A DNA stretch of 21,941 bases from an uncultured Saprospiraceae bacterium (GTDB taxonomy: Bacteria; Bacteroidota; Bacteroidia; Chitinophagales; Saprospiraceae): positions 1-21,941 of the forward strand of contig CAKZLT010000094.1 in the NCBI GenBank assembly GCA_937127195.1, written 5' to 3'. This document shows positions 1 through 6,441 of this stretch, one piece after another. The notes beneath the pieces were generated by a model that had not been told where the DNA came from, searched no databases, and saw only the letters and a list, made by a program, of their open reading frames with translations. Numbering within the stretch: the stretch's first letter is position 1; each line of letters begins with the position of its first letter. The position numbers and the translations under genes are program-made.

Positions 1-69
1 ACAATCAGAAATTTTTAACTATTTAGGAATATAATACTCATCCATATTTATTTTCTCTACCCTAAATAA

Positions 70-822
70 CTACAAATCTTCAATAAAACCAGCAATAGTA
101 TCTTTGTATAATTCTACATTCTCCCAAAAGATGGTATTATGATTTCCTTTCGGAAAAATCAACATATCTTTATCGCAAGTCGCTGCATCGTATAACGCCT
201 TTGCGTGATGCAAACCAACCAATAAATCATACTCTGTATGCAATATCAAAAGTGGGTTTTGAAACTTTGAAATTTTACTTTCTTGATTGAAATAAGTATC
301 CGTAGCCGCTTTTAGTGTTGCAGGAGTCGCACCTATATCTGATGGTTGAAGTCGAATGAGAATCCTTTCTAATACATCCGAAATGCCACTTTCTATTATT
401 AAACCTGCCGCATTAGGATATAATGCCGCTGCATGAATCGCATACAAAGAACCAACCGAACGACCAAAGATGATAATTTCTTCTATTGGTTTTTCGATAG
501 ATTCTACGATTGAAGCAACATCATTCAACATTCCTTCTAGAGCTGGAATACCACTTGATTCGCCATAGCCACGATATTCTGCAAATAGGTAATTGAGTTC
601 CAATTTTTCAAAAAAATCAGCGTAGATTTTAATATAATTACCCGCGGTTTCTCCATTTCCATGAAAGCAAATTATCGTTTTCTTGTTTGGAAATAGCTTC
701 TTGTAATAACATGCTAAATTTCCGCCTTCGGTTTCGACCCAATGAACAACTGGCAATTCGTCATAATTAGGAAAGAAATATTTCTTTGAAAGAGTCGGAT
801 GATTTAGGATTTCTTTTAGCAT
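70..822 (-). CDS. alpha/beta hydrolase (ABHD17/BEM46-like serine hydrolase)
   Basis: A 250-residue single-domain alpha/beta hydrolase. Visible in the protein: the oxyanion-hole motif HGNG at about 54-57, a nucleophile elbow GRSVG at 120-124 with Ser122, a probable acid Asp199 in a strand ending EYDLLV, and a catalytic His228 in GNHNT. This Ser-Asp-His order and spacing is that of the family. The RGYGESSG segment (84-91) is typical of the ABHD13/ABHD17/BEM46 group, which contains esterases and thioesterases. No signal peptide or membrane segment is visible, so it is probably cytoplasmic. The substrate cannot be told from sequence. It stands alone, divergent from the tetR gene at 1065, with a 242-base shared upstream region. 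The ATG start at 822 places the first strand normally and the length is usual for the family. Confidence 0.88.
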   Translation of the reverse strand: MLKEILNHPTLSKKYFFPNYDELPVVHWVETEGGNLACYYKKLFPNKKTIICFHGNGETAGNYIKIYADFFEKLELNYLFAEYRGYGESSGIPALEGMLNDVASIVESIEKPIEEIIIFGRSVGSLYAIHAAALYPNAAGLIIESGISDVLERILIRLQPSDIGATPATLKAATDTYFNQESKISKFQNPLLILHTEYDLLVGLHHAKALYDAATCDKDMLIFPKGNHNTIFWENVELYKDTIAGFIEDL

Positions 823-1013
823 TGTATTTTATTTTTTTCGTGATTTTACAGTTTATCTATTAGGATTAGTAGAGTATTTCTCATTTTATAAAAATAGACA
901 AATTATGCCCTCATTCTATTCTTATCTTTTTCAAAAAATAGAGTTTGGTTTATTTTTAAATAAAAAATAGTATGATTAAACTAATTAGTATTGGTTTTAG
1001 AGTTTGAATGAAC

Positions 1014-1021
1014 TATATTTG
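1014..1021 (+). promoter_or_regulatory. Bacteroidota-type -7 promoter box for the tetR-SRPBCC pair
   Basis: TATATTTG at 1014-1021 fits the Bacteroidota sigma-A consensus TAnnTTTG. An upstream ATTG at 990-993 lies 20 bases before it, close to the usual TTTG and 19-base spacing. Transcription would start near 1028, giving a leader of roughly 35 bases before the ATG at 1065. No inverted repeat suited to a TetR dimer was identified with confidence around it. Confidence 0.6.
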
Positions 1022-1064
1022 TATTGTCAAAAGGGATAAACCATAAATTTGATAACTAAATTTT

Positions 1065-1673
1065 ATGAATAAAACGAAACGAAAGATAATAGAGACGGCT
1101 GTTCAATTGATGAATAAAAACGGCTTTTCTAATGTGTCATTGAAGCAAATCGCAGATGAAATTTCAATTAGTCCAGGGAATTTAACTTATCATTTCAAAT
1201 TAAAATCCGATTTAATAGAAGGTATTCATCAACAGATGGTTGAAGAAATGGAAGGCGTTATTCGTCCGATGGGAATGGTTGATTTAGGGCATTTTCAAAA
1301 AAGTCTTTTATATACTTTTCAGTTTCAGGAACGTTACCGTTTTTTCTTTTTGGATTTGGTAGAAATTGTCCGATCCTATCCAAAAATTGGAGAAAGACAT
1401 GATATAATTACCACCAAAAGAATGAATGAAGGGCGCGCATTGATTAATTATTATATCGGTGGCGGGTGGCTAATTCTCGAACCCGAAGCAGGGCGTTATG
1501 ATATTATTGTTCAACAAATTTGGTTGATGAATACTTTTTGGCTGGGATTGCAAGCGGTCAAAAAAGACCAAAATTATACTCAAAAAATAGTTTTAGAAAT
1601 GATTTGGACAACATTGAAGCCTTATTTTACAGAAAAAGGGCAAGCCGATTTTTTAGTATTAAAACAACAATAA
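1065..1673 (+). CDS. TetR/AcrR-family transcriptional regulator
   Basis: A 202-residue protein with the classic TetR N-terminal DNA-binding domain at about residues 5-55: a first helix (IIETAVQLMNKNG), then the helix-turn-helix (VSLKQIADEISISPGNLTYHFKLKSDL), where GNLTYHFKLKSDL is the recognition helix and the conserved Tyr-His-Phe-x-x-Lys end. Residues from about 60 onward form the helical ligand-binding and dimerisation half, which is divergent and gives no ligand. TetR proteins usually repress nearby genes and release DNA on binding a small molecule. Its stop overlaps the start of the downstream SRPBCC gene (TAATG), so the two are co-translated. The SRPBCC partner, which has a lipid/small-hydrophobe pocket fold, is the likely co-regulated gene, and autoregulation is a reasonable inference. 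Confidence 0.9.
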   Translation: MNKTKRKIIETAVQLMNKNGFSNVSLKQIADEISISPGNLTYHFKLKSDLIEGIHQQMVEEMEGVIRPMGMVDLGHFQKSLLYTFQFQERYRFFFLDLVEIVRSYPKIGERHDIITTKRMNEGRALINYYIGGGWLILEPEAGRYDIIVQQIWLMNTFWLGLQAVKKDQNYTQKIVLEMIWTTLKPYFTEKGQADFLVLKQQ

Positions 1674-2101
1674 TGAAATCAATAGAAACAACGATTAATA
1701 TCAAGGCTACTCCAGCCAAAATCTGGAATATTTTAATGGATTTTGAAAATTATAATACTTGGAATCCTTTTATTCAGTCGATTAGTGGCGAACGTGAATT
1801 AGGCAAACAACTTGAAGCTTCTATAGGATTGGGAGAAAAAGGGATGACTTTTAAGCCGATTGTTCAAGTGCTAGAAAAGCATCAAAAATTTGAATGGTTA
1901 GGTAACTTATGGGCAAAAGGTATTTTTGACGGAAGGCATTCTTTTGTTTTAGAGCCGATTTCTGAGACTGAAACGAGGTTGATTCATTCAGAACAATTTT
2001 CGGGTATGCTTTCGGGTGTCATTTTAATGATGATAAAAAAAGATACTGAAAATGGTTTTAAAGCAATGAATGAAGCTTTGAAAGTAAAGGCAGAAGCTTA
2101 A
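1673..2101 (+). CDS. SRPBCC-fold (START/Bet v1-like) small-molecule-binding protein
   Basis: A protein of 142 residues when started at the ATG at 1673, which shares its A with the tetR stop codon. The frame is open upstream from 1520, but that stretch lies inside tetR and the SRPBCC fold begins exactly at MKSIETTINI, so 1673 is the start. Family features: an N-terminal strand (IETTINIKATPAKIWNILMD), the WNPF motif at about 35-38 that begins the helix-grip loop, a GxG-containing strand, an FVLEP-ETxLxHSEQF strand pair typical of SRPBCC proteins, and a long C-terminal helix (GFKAMNEALKVKAEA). Members bind hydrophobic ligands and are rarely enzymes; none can be named here. Tight coupling to the regulator suggests a shared response to one compound. 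A hairpin terminator follows at 2126. Confidence 0.85.
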   Translation: MKSIETTINIKATPAKIWNILMDFENYNTWNPFIQSISGERELGKQLEASIGLGEKGMTFKPIVQVLEKHQKFEWLGNLWAKGIFDGRHSFVLEPISETETRLIHSEQFSGMLSGVILMMIKKDTENGFKAMNEALKVKAEA

Positions 2102-2125
2102 TTTTTGAAAAACAGGGAAAATCAA

Positions 2126-2158
2126 AAACCGTGTCGATTTTTAAAATTGACACGGTTT
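2126..2158. terminator. bidirectional intrinsic terminator between convergent genes
   Basis: A perfect 10-bp stem (AAACCGTGTC / GACACGGTTT) with an AT-only inner part that can pair further. It sits between the SRPBCC stop at 2101 and the end of the minus-strand DsbD-like gene at 2193. The T-run is better on the minus strand (TTTTTGATTTT) than on the plus strand (TTTAATTTAT), but both directions are plausible. Confidence 0.75.
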
Positions 2159-2192
2159 AATTTATGAATAACTCAAATCCATTTATAAATTC

Positions 2193-2675
2193 TTATTTTT
2201 TTAAATGTTGCTTTAATTCCTTTTCTGTTGTAACAAACTTGGGAGACAAGCATCTTTCTCCATCGCAAGTCATGTATTCAAAGTCTAATTCTAACTTAAC
2301 AGGCTGAGTTGTATCAATCACTTTACATCGAACAGAAAATATTGCGCGACCATAATATTTGGTCAAGTCCATATCAAACATTTCATCAAGTCCTGTAACT
2401 TTTTTTCCGCCTTTTCCCTTTTTCTCTTTTGGAGTTCCTATTATTTTTAGATTAGTCGAATTTGAGATGCCCAACGATGTCGGAATGGGACCATCTTCGG
2501 GTAAATTCATCGAATAAGCACACCATTTTTTATCTAAATCTACAATTACACGGATTTCGTATTCGTCAGCACTTACCAATTGATATTCATAGCTAAGTTC
2601 GACAGGCGTAAATACTTGAGCGGTTGTAAATTGGCTTATTCCCAAAAAACAGAAAAAGAAAAGTACTTTTTTCAT
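2193..2675 (-). CDS. secreted DsbD N-terminal (DsbD-alpha)-like thiol-disulfide protein
   Basis: A 160-residue protein with a signal peptide (residues 1-19, ending TTAQ) for export to the periplasm. The mature part matches the immunoglobulin-like N-terminal domain of the reductase DsbD. It has a WCAYSMN strand near 51 and the diagnostic YMTCDGERCLSP segment at 135-146, where Cys137 and Cys142 (CxxxxC followed by xxP) occupy the redox-active pair position. In full DsbD this domain passes electrons from the membrane part to periplasmic partners. Here the membrane and thioredoxin domains are absent from the protein and from the window, so it acts either with a DsbD encoded elsewhere or as an independent electron carrier or chaperone. 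Cys52 and Cys117 are additional. A Lys/Gly-rich patch at 84-92 is unusual. It is monocistronic, convergent with the SRPBCC gene. Confidence 0.75.
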   Translation of the reverse strand: MKKVLFFFCFLGISQFTTAQVFTPVELSYEYQLVSADEYEIRVIVDLDKKWCAYSMNLPEDGPIPTSLGISNSTNLKIIGTPKEKKGKGGKKVTGLDEMFDMDLTKYYGRAIFSVRCKVIDTTQPVKLELDFEYMTCDGERCLSPKFVTTEKELKQHLKK

Positions 2676-2873
2676 GAGCAGTTTTATTTATTTTATAATT
2701 CCCTAAATATATTCGTTTTATTCTTAACGTTTAATAAGGTATTTTTAATCTTTTGTTAAAAAAACTTTATAATCATCAAAGCGATGCTAGAAAGAATAAT
2801 TTAGCAACTCAAAATTATTTGATATTTAAAATAAAAACTTAGCTTTAGACACAAAAGAACAATAAAACTCAAG

Positions 2874-3242
2874 ATGAAGTATCAATTAAAAAAAATAGAA
2901 GAAATACATATACTAACAGTTGATAATTTAATGATGGATTATGAAAATCATAGACTTTTGCGAGAAATCGAAAATATGATTAACGAAGATTCTCACAAGT
3001 ACTTTATTATTAGCTTAGAAGAATTAGCCTTTATCAATAGTGTTGGGTTGAGTTTTTTGATAGCAGTACTAACCAAATCGCGTAATGCTGGTGGAGAAAC
3101 AATCATTGTAAATGTGAATGAAAAGATAACTCAACTTTTAGTAATGACTAAATTGCATTCCATTTTTACGGTTTGTGATTCGACCGAAGCAGGTATAAAA
3201 GCACTTCAAGCGTCAATGCCAGTTCTTCCAACTAACGTATAA
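2874..3242 (+). CDS. STAS-domain protein (anti-sigma-factor antagonist-like)
   Basis: A 122-residue single STAS domain. The motif FINSVGLSFL at 53-62 corresponds to the phospho-acceptor loop (DSxGL in SpoIIAA/RsbV). Ser56 is the expected phosphorylation site, with Asn in place of the usual Asp before it. The alternating strands (IHILTVD, KYFIISLE, GETIIVNV) and helices follow the fold. Such proteins bind anti-sigma kinases of the RsbW/SpoIIAB type, or act as modules of a phosphatase pathway. No partner kinase, phosphatase or sigma factor is encoded in the window, so it is an orphan and its partner is unknown. It is monocistronic, with a weak hairpin directly at its stop and 286 bases before purA. 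Confidence 0.82.
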   Translation: MKYQLKKIEEIHILTVDNLMMDYENHRLLREIENMINEDSHKYFIISLEELAFINSVGLSFLIAVLTKSRNAGGETIIVNVNEKITQLLVMTKLHSIFTVCDSTEAGIKALQASMPVLPTNV

Positions 3243-3275
3243 GTAGTCATTTTTCAAAAAAAGATTACTCTTTAA
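3242..3275 (+). terminator. weak hairpin at the STAS gene stop
   Basis: AGTAGTC (3242-3248) pairs with GATTACT (3263-3269), with one G-U wobble. A T5/A-run inside the loop extends the stem. Only three T follow (CTTTAAAA), so termination would be inefficient. This is a candidate only. Confidence 0.4.
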
Positions 3276-3282
3276 AATCTAA

Positions 3283-3312
3283 AAGCTGTCTTTATTCATT
3301 GAAGCTGTCTTT
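3283..3312. repeat. 11-bp direct repeat pair in the STAS-purA spacer
   Basis: AAGCTGTCTTT occurs at 3283-3293 and again at 3302-3312, a period of 19 bases (close to two helical turns). The function is unknown. It is too far upstream of the purA promoter box for a simple repressor site, and no third copy was seen. Confidence 0.5.
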
Positions 3313-3447
3313 CCTTTTTTAAAAAACCAACCTAAAAGTTTGAATACCATTCTTTAAAAGTCGTATTTTGTAGCTTAATTGTAAAGGGATGGCTTTTTGG
3401 TATAAATAGGGGTGAAATATTAATTATTTCTAGTTATATAAAGCAAG

Positions 3448-3472
3448 TTTGTTATTCTGACAGAGTAACAAA
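3448..3472. promoter_or_regulatory. 25-bp palindrome upstream of purA, operator candidate
   Basis: The arms TTTGTTA (3448-3454) and TAACAAA (3466-3472) are perfectly inverted, and the inner TCT/AGA triplets also pair, leaving one T/G mismatch and a central GAC: 10 of 11 positions are symmetric about 3460. It ends 7 bases before the TAAATTTG box at 3480, overlapping the -33 region, where a dimeric regulator would control transcription. No T-run follows, so it is not a terminator. Confidence 0.55.
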
Positions 3473-3479
3473 TAAGCCT

Positions 3480-3487
3480 TAAATTTG
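3480..3487 (+). promoter_or_regulatory. -7 promoter box of purA
   Basis: TAAATTTG matches the Bacteroidota TAnnTTTG consensus exactly and lies 41 bases before the ATG at 3529. No good TTTG lies at the usual 19-base distance; the only TTTG upstream (3448) is 28 bases away and belongs to the palindrome. This suggests a promoter depending on, or controlled by, a bound factor. Confidence 0.55.
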
Positions 3488-3528
3488 CCATTCTATTATT
3501 CTTTTAATAACTAATCATTCATTATACG

Positions 3529-4803
3529 ATGGCTGTTGATGTAATAATAGGCTTACAGTGGGGCGACGAAGGTAAAGGTAAAATTGTTGACTATTTAGCT
3601 GCTAATTATGATATAGTAGCGCGTTTTCAAGGAGGCCCAAATGCTGGACATACTTTGAAGTTCGATGGTAAAAAATTCGTTTTACATACTGTTCCTTCAG
3701 GTATATTTCGTCCGACTCTCCTCAATCTTATCGGAAACGGAGTTGTAATTAATCCAACTACACTCAAAAAAGAGATAGATGGTTTAAAAGCGGCAAATGT
3801 AGATTATAAAGATAGATTGCTCGTATCTAAGAAAGCACACCTTATCATGCCAACGCATTTATTATTAGATGCTGCCTCTGAATCTGCTAAAGGAAAATCT
3901 AAAATTGGTTCGACTCTAAAAGGAATTGGCCCAACTTATATGGACAAAACAGGGCGTAATGGCTTGAGAATGGGGGATATTTTCTCACCACAATTCAAAG
4001 CTAAATACCATTCTCTTCGTAACAAACACTTGAATTTGTTGCGTGTTTTTCCTCCAATTGATACTAAAAAACTAGCTGATTTGGAGCAAGAATGGTTTAG
4101 TAGCTTAGAAGAGTTGAAGGAATTACAGTTCGTAGATGGCGAATATTACATCAATAATGCACTTAAGGCAGGCAAAAAAGTATTAGCAGAAGGCGCGCAA
4201 GGTGCTATGCTAGATGTGGATTTTGGAACGTATCCTTTTGTAACGTCTTCAAGTACAATGACTGCTGGAGTTTGTGCTGGATTAGGTGTTGCACCTTCTA
4301 AAATTGGTGAAGTCATTGGTATCACTAAGGCTTATTGTACGAGAGTAGGTAGTGGCCCATTCCCGACTGAATTGGATAATGAAGCTGGCGAACGCTTAAG
4401 AACATTAGGATCTGAATTTGGTGCTACGACAGGTCGTCCGCGCAGATGTGGTTGGATTGATTTACCTGCATTGAAGTATGCAATCATGATTAGCGGCGTT
4501 ACTCAGATTTGTATGACTAAGATTGACATCTTGAATGATTTCGAGGAGATTTCTGTTGCAACACAATATCATTACGAAGGACAAGTTACCGAAACTGTTC
4601 CTTATGATTTGGCAACAATTCCTGTTACTCCAATATATGAGACACATAAAGGGTGGCAAGTTGAGTTGGATAATGTGAAAGATTATAATCAGTTTCCTCA
4701 AGTAGCTAAGGATTATATTCAAGCATTGGAAGAAAAACTGGAAACTCCAATTACTTTCATTTCTACTGGACCTGAACGTGAAAAATTAGTTATCCGAAGC
4801 TAA
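3529..4803 (+). CDS. purA: adenylosuccinate synthetase
   Basis: A cytoplasmic enzyme of 424 residues, the normal length. It catalyses IMP + aspartate + GTP to adenylosuccinate + GDP + phosphate, the first committed step from IMP to AMP. Signature elements: the N-terminal P-loop-like QWGDEGKGK at 10-18 with catalytic Asp13; FQGGPNAGHT at 33-42 with catalytic His41; the GIGPTYMDKTGRNGLRMGD IMP-binding segment; EGAQGAMLDVDFGTYPFVTSS near 200-220; the ATTGRPRRCGW aspartate-binding loop; and the TKIDIL guanine-specificity motif. All key residues seen are intact. It is monocistronic, preceded by a palindrome and a -7 box, and closed by a strong terminator at 4834. The start ATG at 3529 begins directly with the first strand (AVDVIIGLQWG), which leaves no room for an alternative. 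Confidence 0.98.
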   Translation: MAVDVIIGLQWGDEGKGKIVDYLAANYDIVARFQGGPNAGHTLKFDGKKFVLHTVPSGIFRPTLLNLIGNGVVINPTTLKKEIDGLKAANVDYKDRLLVSKKAHLIMPTHLLLDAASESAKGKSKIGSTLKGIGPTYMDKTGRNGLRMGDIFSPQFKAKYHSLRNKHLNLLRVFPPIDTKKLADLEQEWFSSLEELKELQFVDGEYYINNALKAGKKVLAEGAQGAMLDVDFGTYPFVTSSSTMTAGVCAGLGVAPSKIGEVIGITKAYCTRVGSGPFPTELDNEAGERLRTLGSEFGATTGRPRRCGWIDLPALKYAIMISGVTQICMTKIDILNDFEEISVATQYHYEGQVTETVPYDLATIPVTPIYETHKGWQVELDNVKDYNQFPQVAKDYIQALEEKLETPITFISTGPEREKLVIRS

Positions 4804-4833
4804 TTGAATTTTAATATATATTTATTATAAAAG

Positions 4834-4868
4834 CACTGAAAACTTTAATAGTTCTCAGTGTTTTTTTT
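4834..4868 (+). terminator. intrinsic terminator of purA
   Basis: CACTGAAAAC (4834-4843) pairs with GTTCTCAGTG (4851-4860) with a single mismatch, followed directly by eight T (4861-4868). This is a textbook rho-independent terminator 31 bases after the purA stop. Confidence 0.9.
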
Positions 4869-4996
4869 ATCAATATGAAAAGAACTAATCAGGGAAATGA
4901 GATGTTCTATATTTTTTAGAAAAATAATTTTACTACTTTAAGAAAGTATCCATTTTCAATTAGGACGTTCATTTTATCATCACACTTAGCAAAAAA

Positions 4997-6334
4997 ATGA
5001 GTAAAAATTCAGAAGAATTAGGAAATAATCCCATTAAAAAACTACTCATCAAACAAGCCGTTCCTGCCTCTGTTGGGATTCTTATAATGTCTATTTATGG
5101 TATTGTAGATACCATTTTTGTTGGTAGATATGTTGGTTCTCTCGGGATTGCGGCTATTACCGTTGTGATGCCGATTACGTTTTTGATTTCCTCTATCGGA
5201 ATGGCTATCGGAATGGGGGGCGCGTCAATCATATCTAGATCGTTGGGTGGTGATAATGAAGAAAAAGCACTGCTCACTTTTGGTAATCAAGCAACTTTAA
5301 CCGTTGTATTAGCAATTGGAATAGTACTTTTAGGCTCATTTTTTCAAGAAGAAATCCTTGTTGTTTTTGGTGGAAGGGGCGAAATATTGCCTTATGCGAA
5401 GGAGTATTTTCAGATTACTCTGTATGGAGTTCCATTTTTGGCGTGGGCAATGATGTCTAACAACGTCATTCGGGCAGAAGGAGCGCCCAAAATTGCCATG
5501 TTAATATTGGTTGTGCCTGCTGTTGTCAATATGATTTTAGACCCGATTTTGATTGTTTATTTGGATTGGGGAATTGCTGGAGCAGCTTGGGCGACGAGTT
5601 TAGCATATATTGCGAGCGCATCGTATTCTTTGTTTTTCTTTTTTGGAGGAAAATCAGAAATGCGCTTATTCGCAAAAAACTTACGCTTGAAGTTTGAAAT
5701 TGTGCGCGAAATTTTTTCTTTAGGTATTGTGACTTTGGCACGTCAAGGAACGGTTAGTATATTGTTTATAGTATTAAATAACTCATTGTTTACTTACGGA
5801 AATGAAGCAAGTATCGCGGTTTATGGTATTATAAATCGAGTGATGATGTTTGCTAATTTTCCAGTTCTTGGTATTACTCAGGGGTATGTTCCGATAGCTG
5901 GATATAATTATGGTGCTGAAAAATTTGCAAGAGTAAAAACGGTCATCAACCTTGCTATTAAATGGGGAACGTTGATTGCTATTGTTATATTTGTGGGCAT
6001 CTTGAGTTTTGCAGAACCATTAGTTGCCATTTTTACCAAAGATCAATCCTTGATTGATGAAACAGGAATTGCATTAAGAAAAGTCTTTATTGCTACGCCT
6101 CTGATTGCTGTGCAGTTAATGGGAGCAGCCTATTTTCAAGCAATTGGGAAGGCAATTCCAGCTTTGTTATTGACTTTGACTAAACAAGGATTTTTTCTTA
6201 TTCCGTTGTTTTTGATATTGCCACCTTACTTTGGTTTGGATGGTATTTGGTATGCTTTTCCTATTGCTGATGTGAGTGCTGCCGCGATTACTTATTATTT
6301 TTTAAGAAAAGAAACGGCTAAATTAAAAGTATAA
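4997..6334 (+). CDS. MATE-family multidrug/toxin efflux transporter
   Basis: A 445-residue inner-membrane protein with about twelve hydrophobic segments arranged as two homologous halves. The first half opens with the MATE hallmark SIYGIVDTIFVGRYVGSLGIAA (about 32-53, with Asp38) followed by MPITFLISSIGMAIGMGGASIISR. The second half repeats the pattern from about residue 240 (LGIVTLARQGTVSILFIVLNNSLF) and includes GITQGYVPIAGYNYGAEKF, a strongly conserved MATE segment. Such transporters export cationic drugs or metabolites using a Na+ or H+ gradient. The substrate here is unknown, and no regulator is adjacent. It is monocistronic between two terminators; the A-rich leader (AGCAAAAAA before ATG) is typical of Bacteroidota. 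Length and topology are normal for the family. Confidence 0.93.
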   Translation: MSKNSEELGNNPIKKLLIKQAVPASVGILIMSIYGIVDTIFVGRYVGSLGIAAITVVMPITFLISSIGMAIGMGGASIISRSLGGDNEEKALLTFGNQATLTVVLAIGIVLLGSFFQEEILVVFGGRGEILPYAKEYFQITLYGVPFLAWAMMSNNVIRAEGAPKIAMLILVVPAVVNMILDPILIVYLDWGIAGAAWATSLAYIASASYSLFFFFGGKSEMRLFAKNLRLKFEIVREIFSLGIVTLARQGTVSILFIVLNNSLFTYGNEASIAVYGIINRVMMFANFPVLGITQGYVPIAGYNYGAEKFARVKTVINLAIKWGTLIAIVIFVGILSFAEPLVAIFTKDQSLIDETGIALRKVFIATPLIAVQLMGAAYFQAIGKAIPALLLTLTKQGFFLIPLFLILPPYFGLDGIWYAFPIADVSAAAITYYFLRKETAKLKV

Positions 6335-6339
6335 TTTCA

Positions 6340-6355
6340 CTGTAATCTGTTACAG
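6340..6355. repeat. short palindrome after the MATE stop
   Basis: CTGTAA (6340-6345) and TTACAG (6350-6355) form a perfect 6-bp stem around TCTG, five bases after the MATE stop codon. It has no T-run. It may be an mRNA 3'-end structure that precedes the terminator at 6387, or chance. Confidence 0.35.
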
Positions 6356-6386
6356 CCAGTGCAGAACAATATAATAAAGAATAAAC

Positions 6387-6421
6387 CCCAATACAGTTTT
6401 AGAAATTGTATTGGGCTTTTA
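6387..6421. terminator. bidirectional intrinsic terminator between MATE and the hybrid kinase
   Basis: A perfect 9-bp stem CCCAATACA (6387-6395) / TGTATTGGG (6407-6415) with an 11-base loop. The plus strand continues CTTTTATTT; the minus strand continues GTTTATTCTTT. It serves the two convergent genes ending at 6334 and 6442. Confidence 0.85.
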
Positions 6422-6441
6422 TTTACAATAAGATTATCAAC

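Noticed and set aside
1520..1672. Longer SRPBCC protein starting at 1520
   Set aside because: That part overlaps tetR in another frame and does not match the SRPBCC fold, which begins at 1673.
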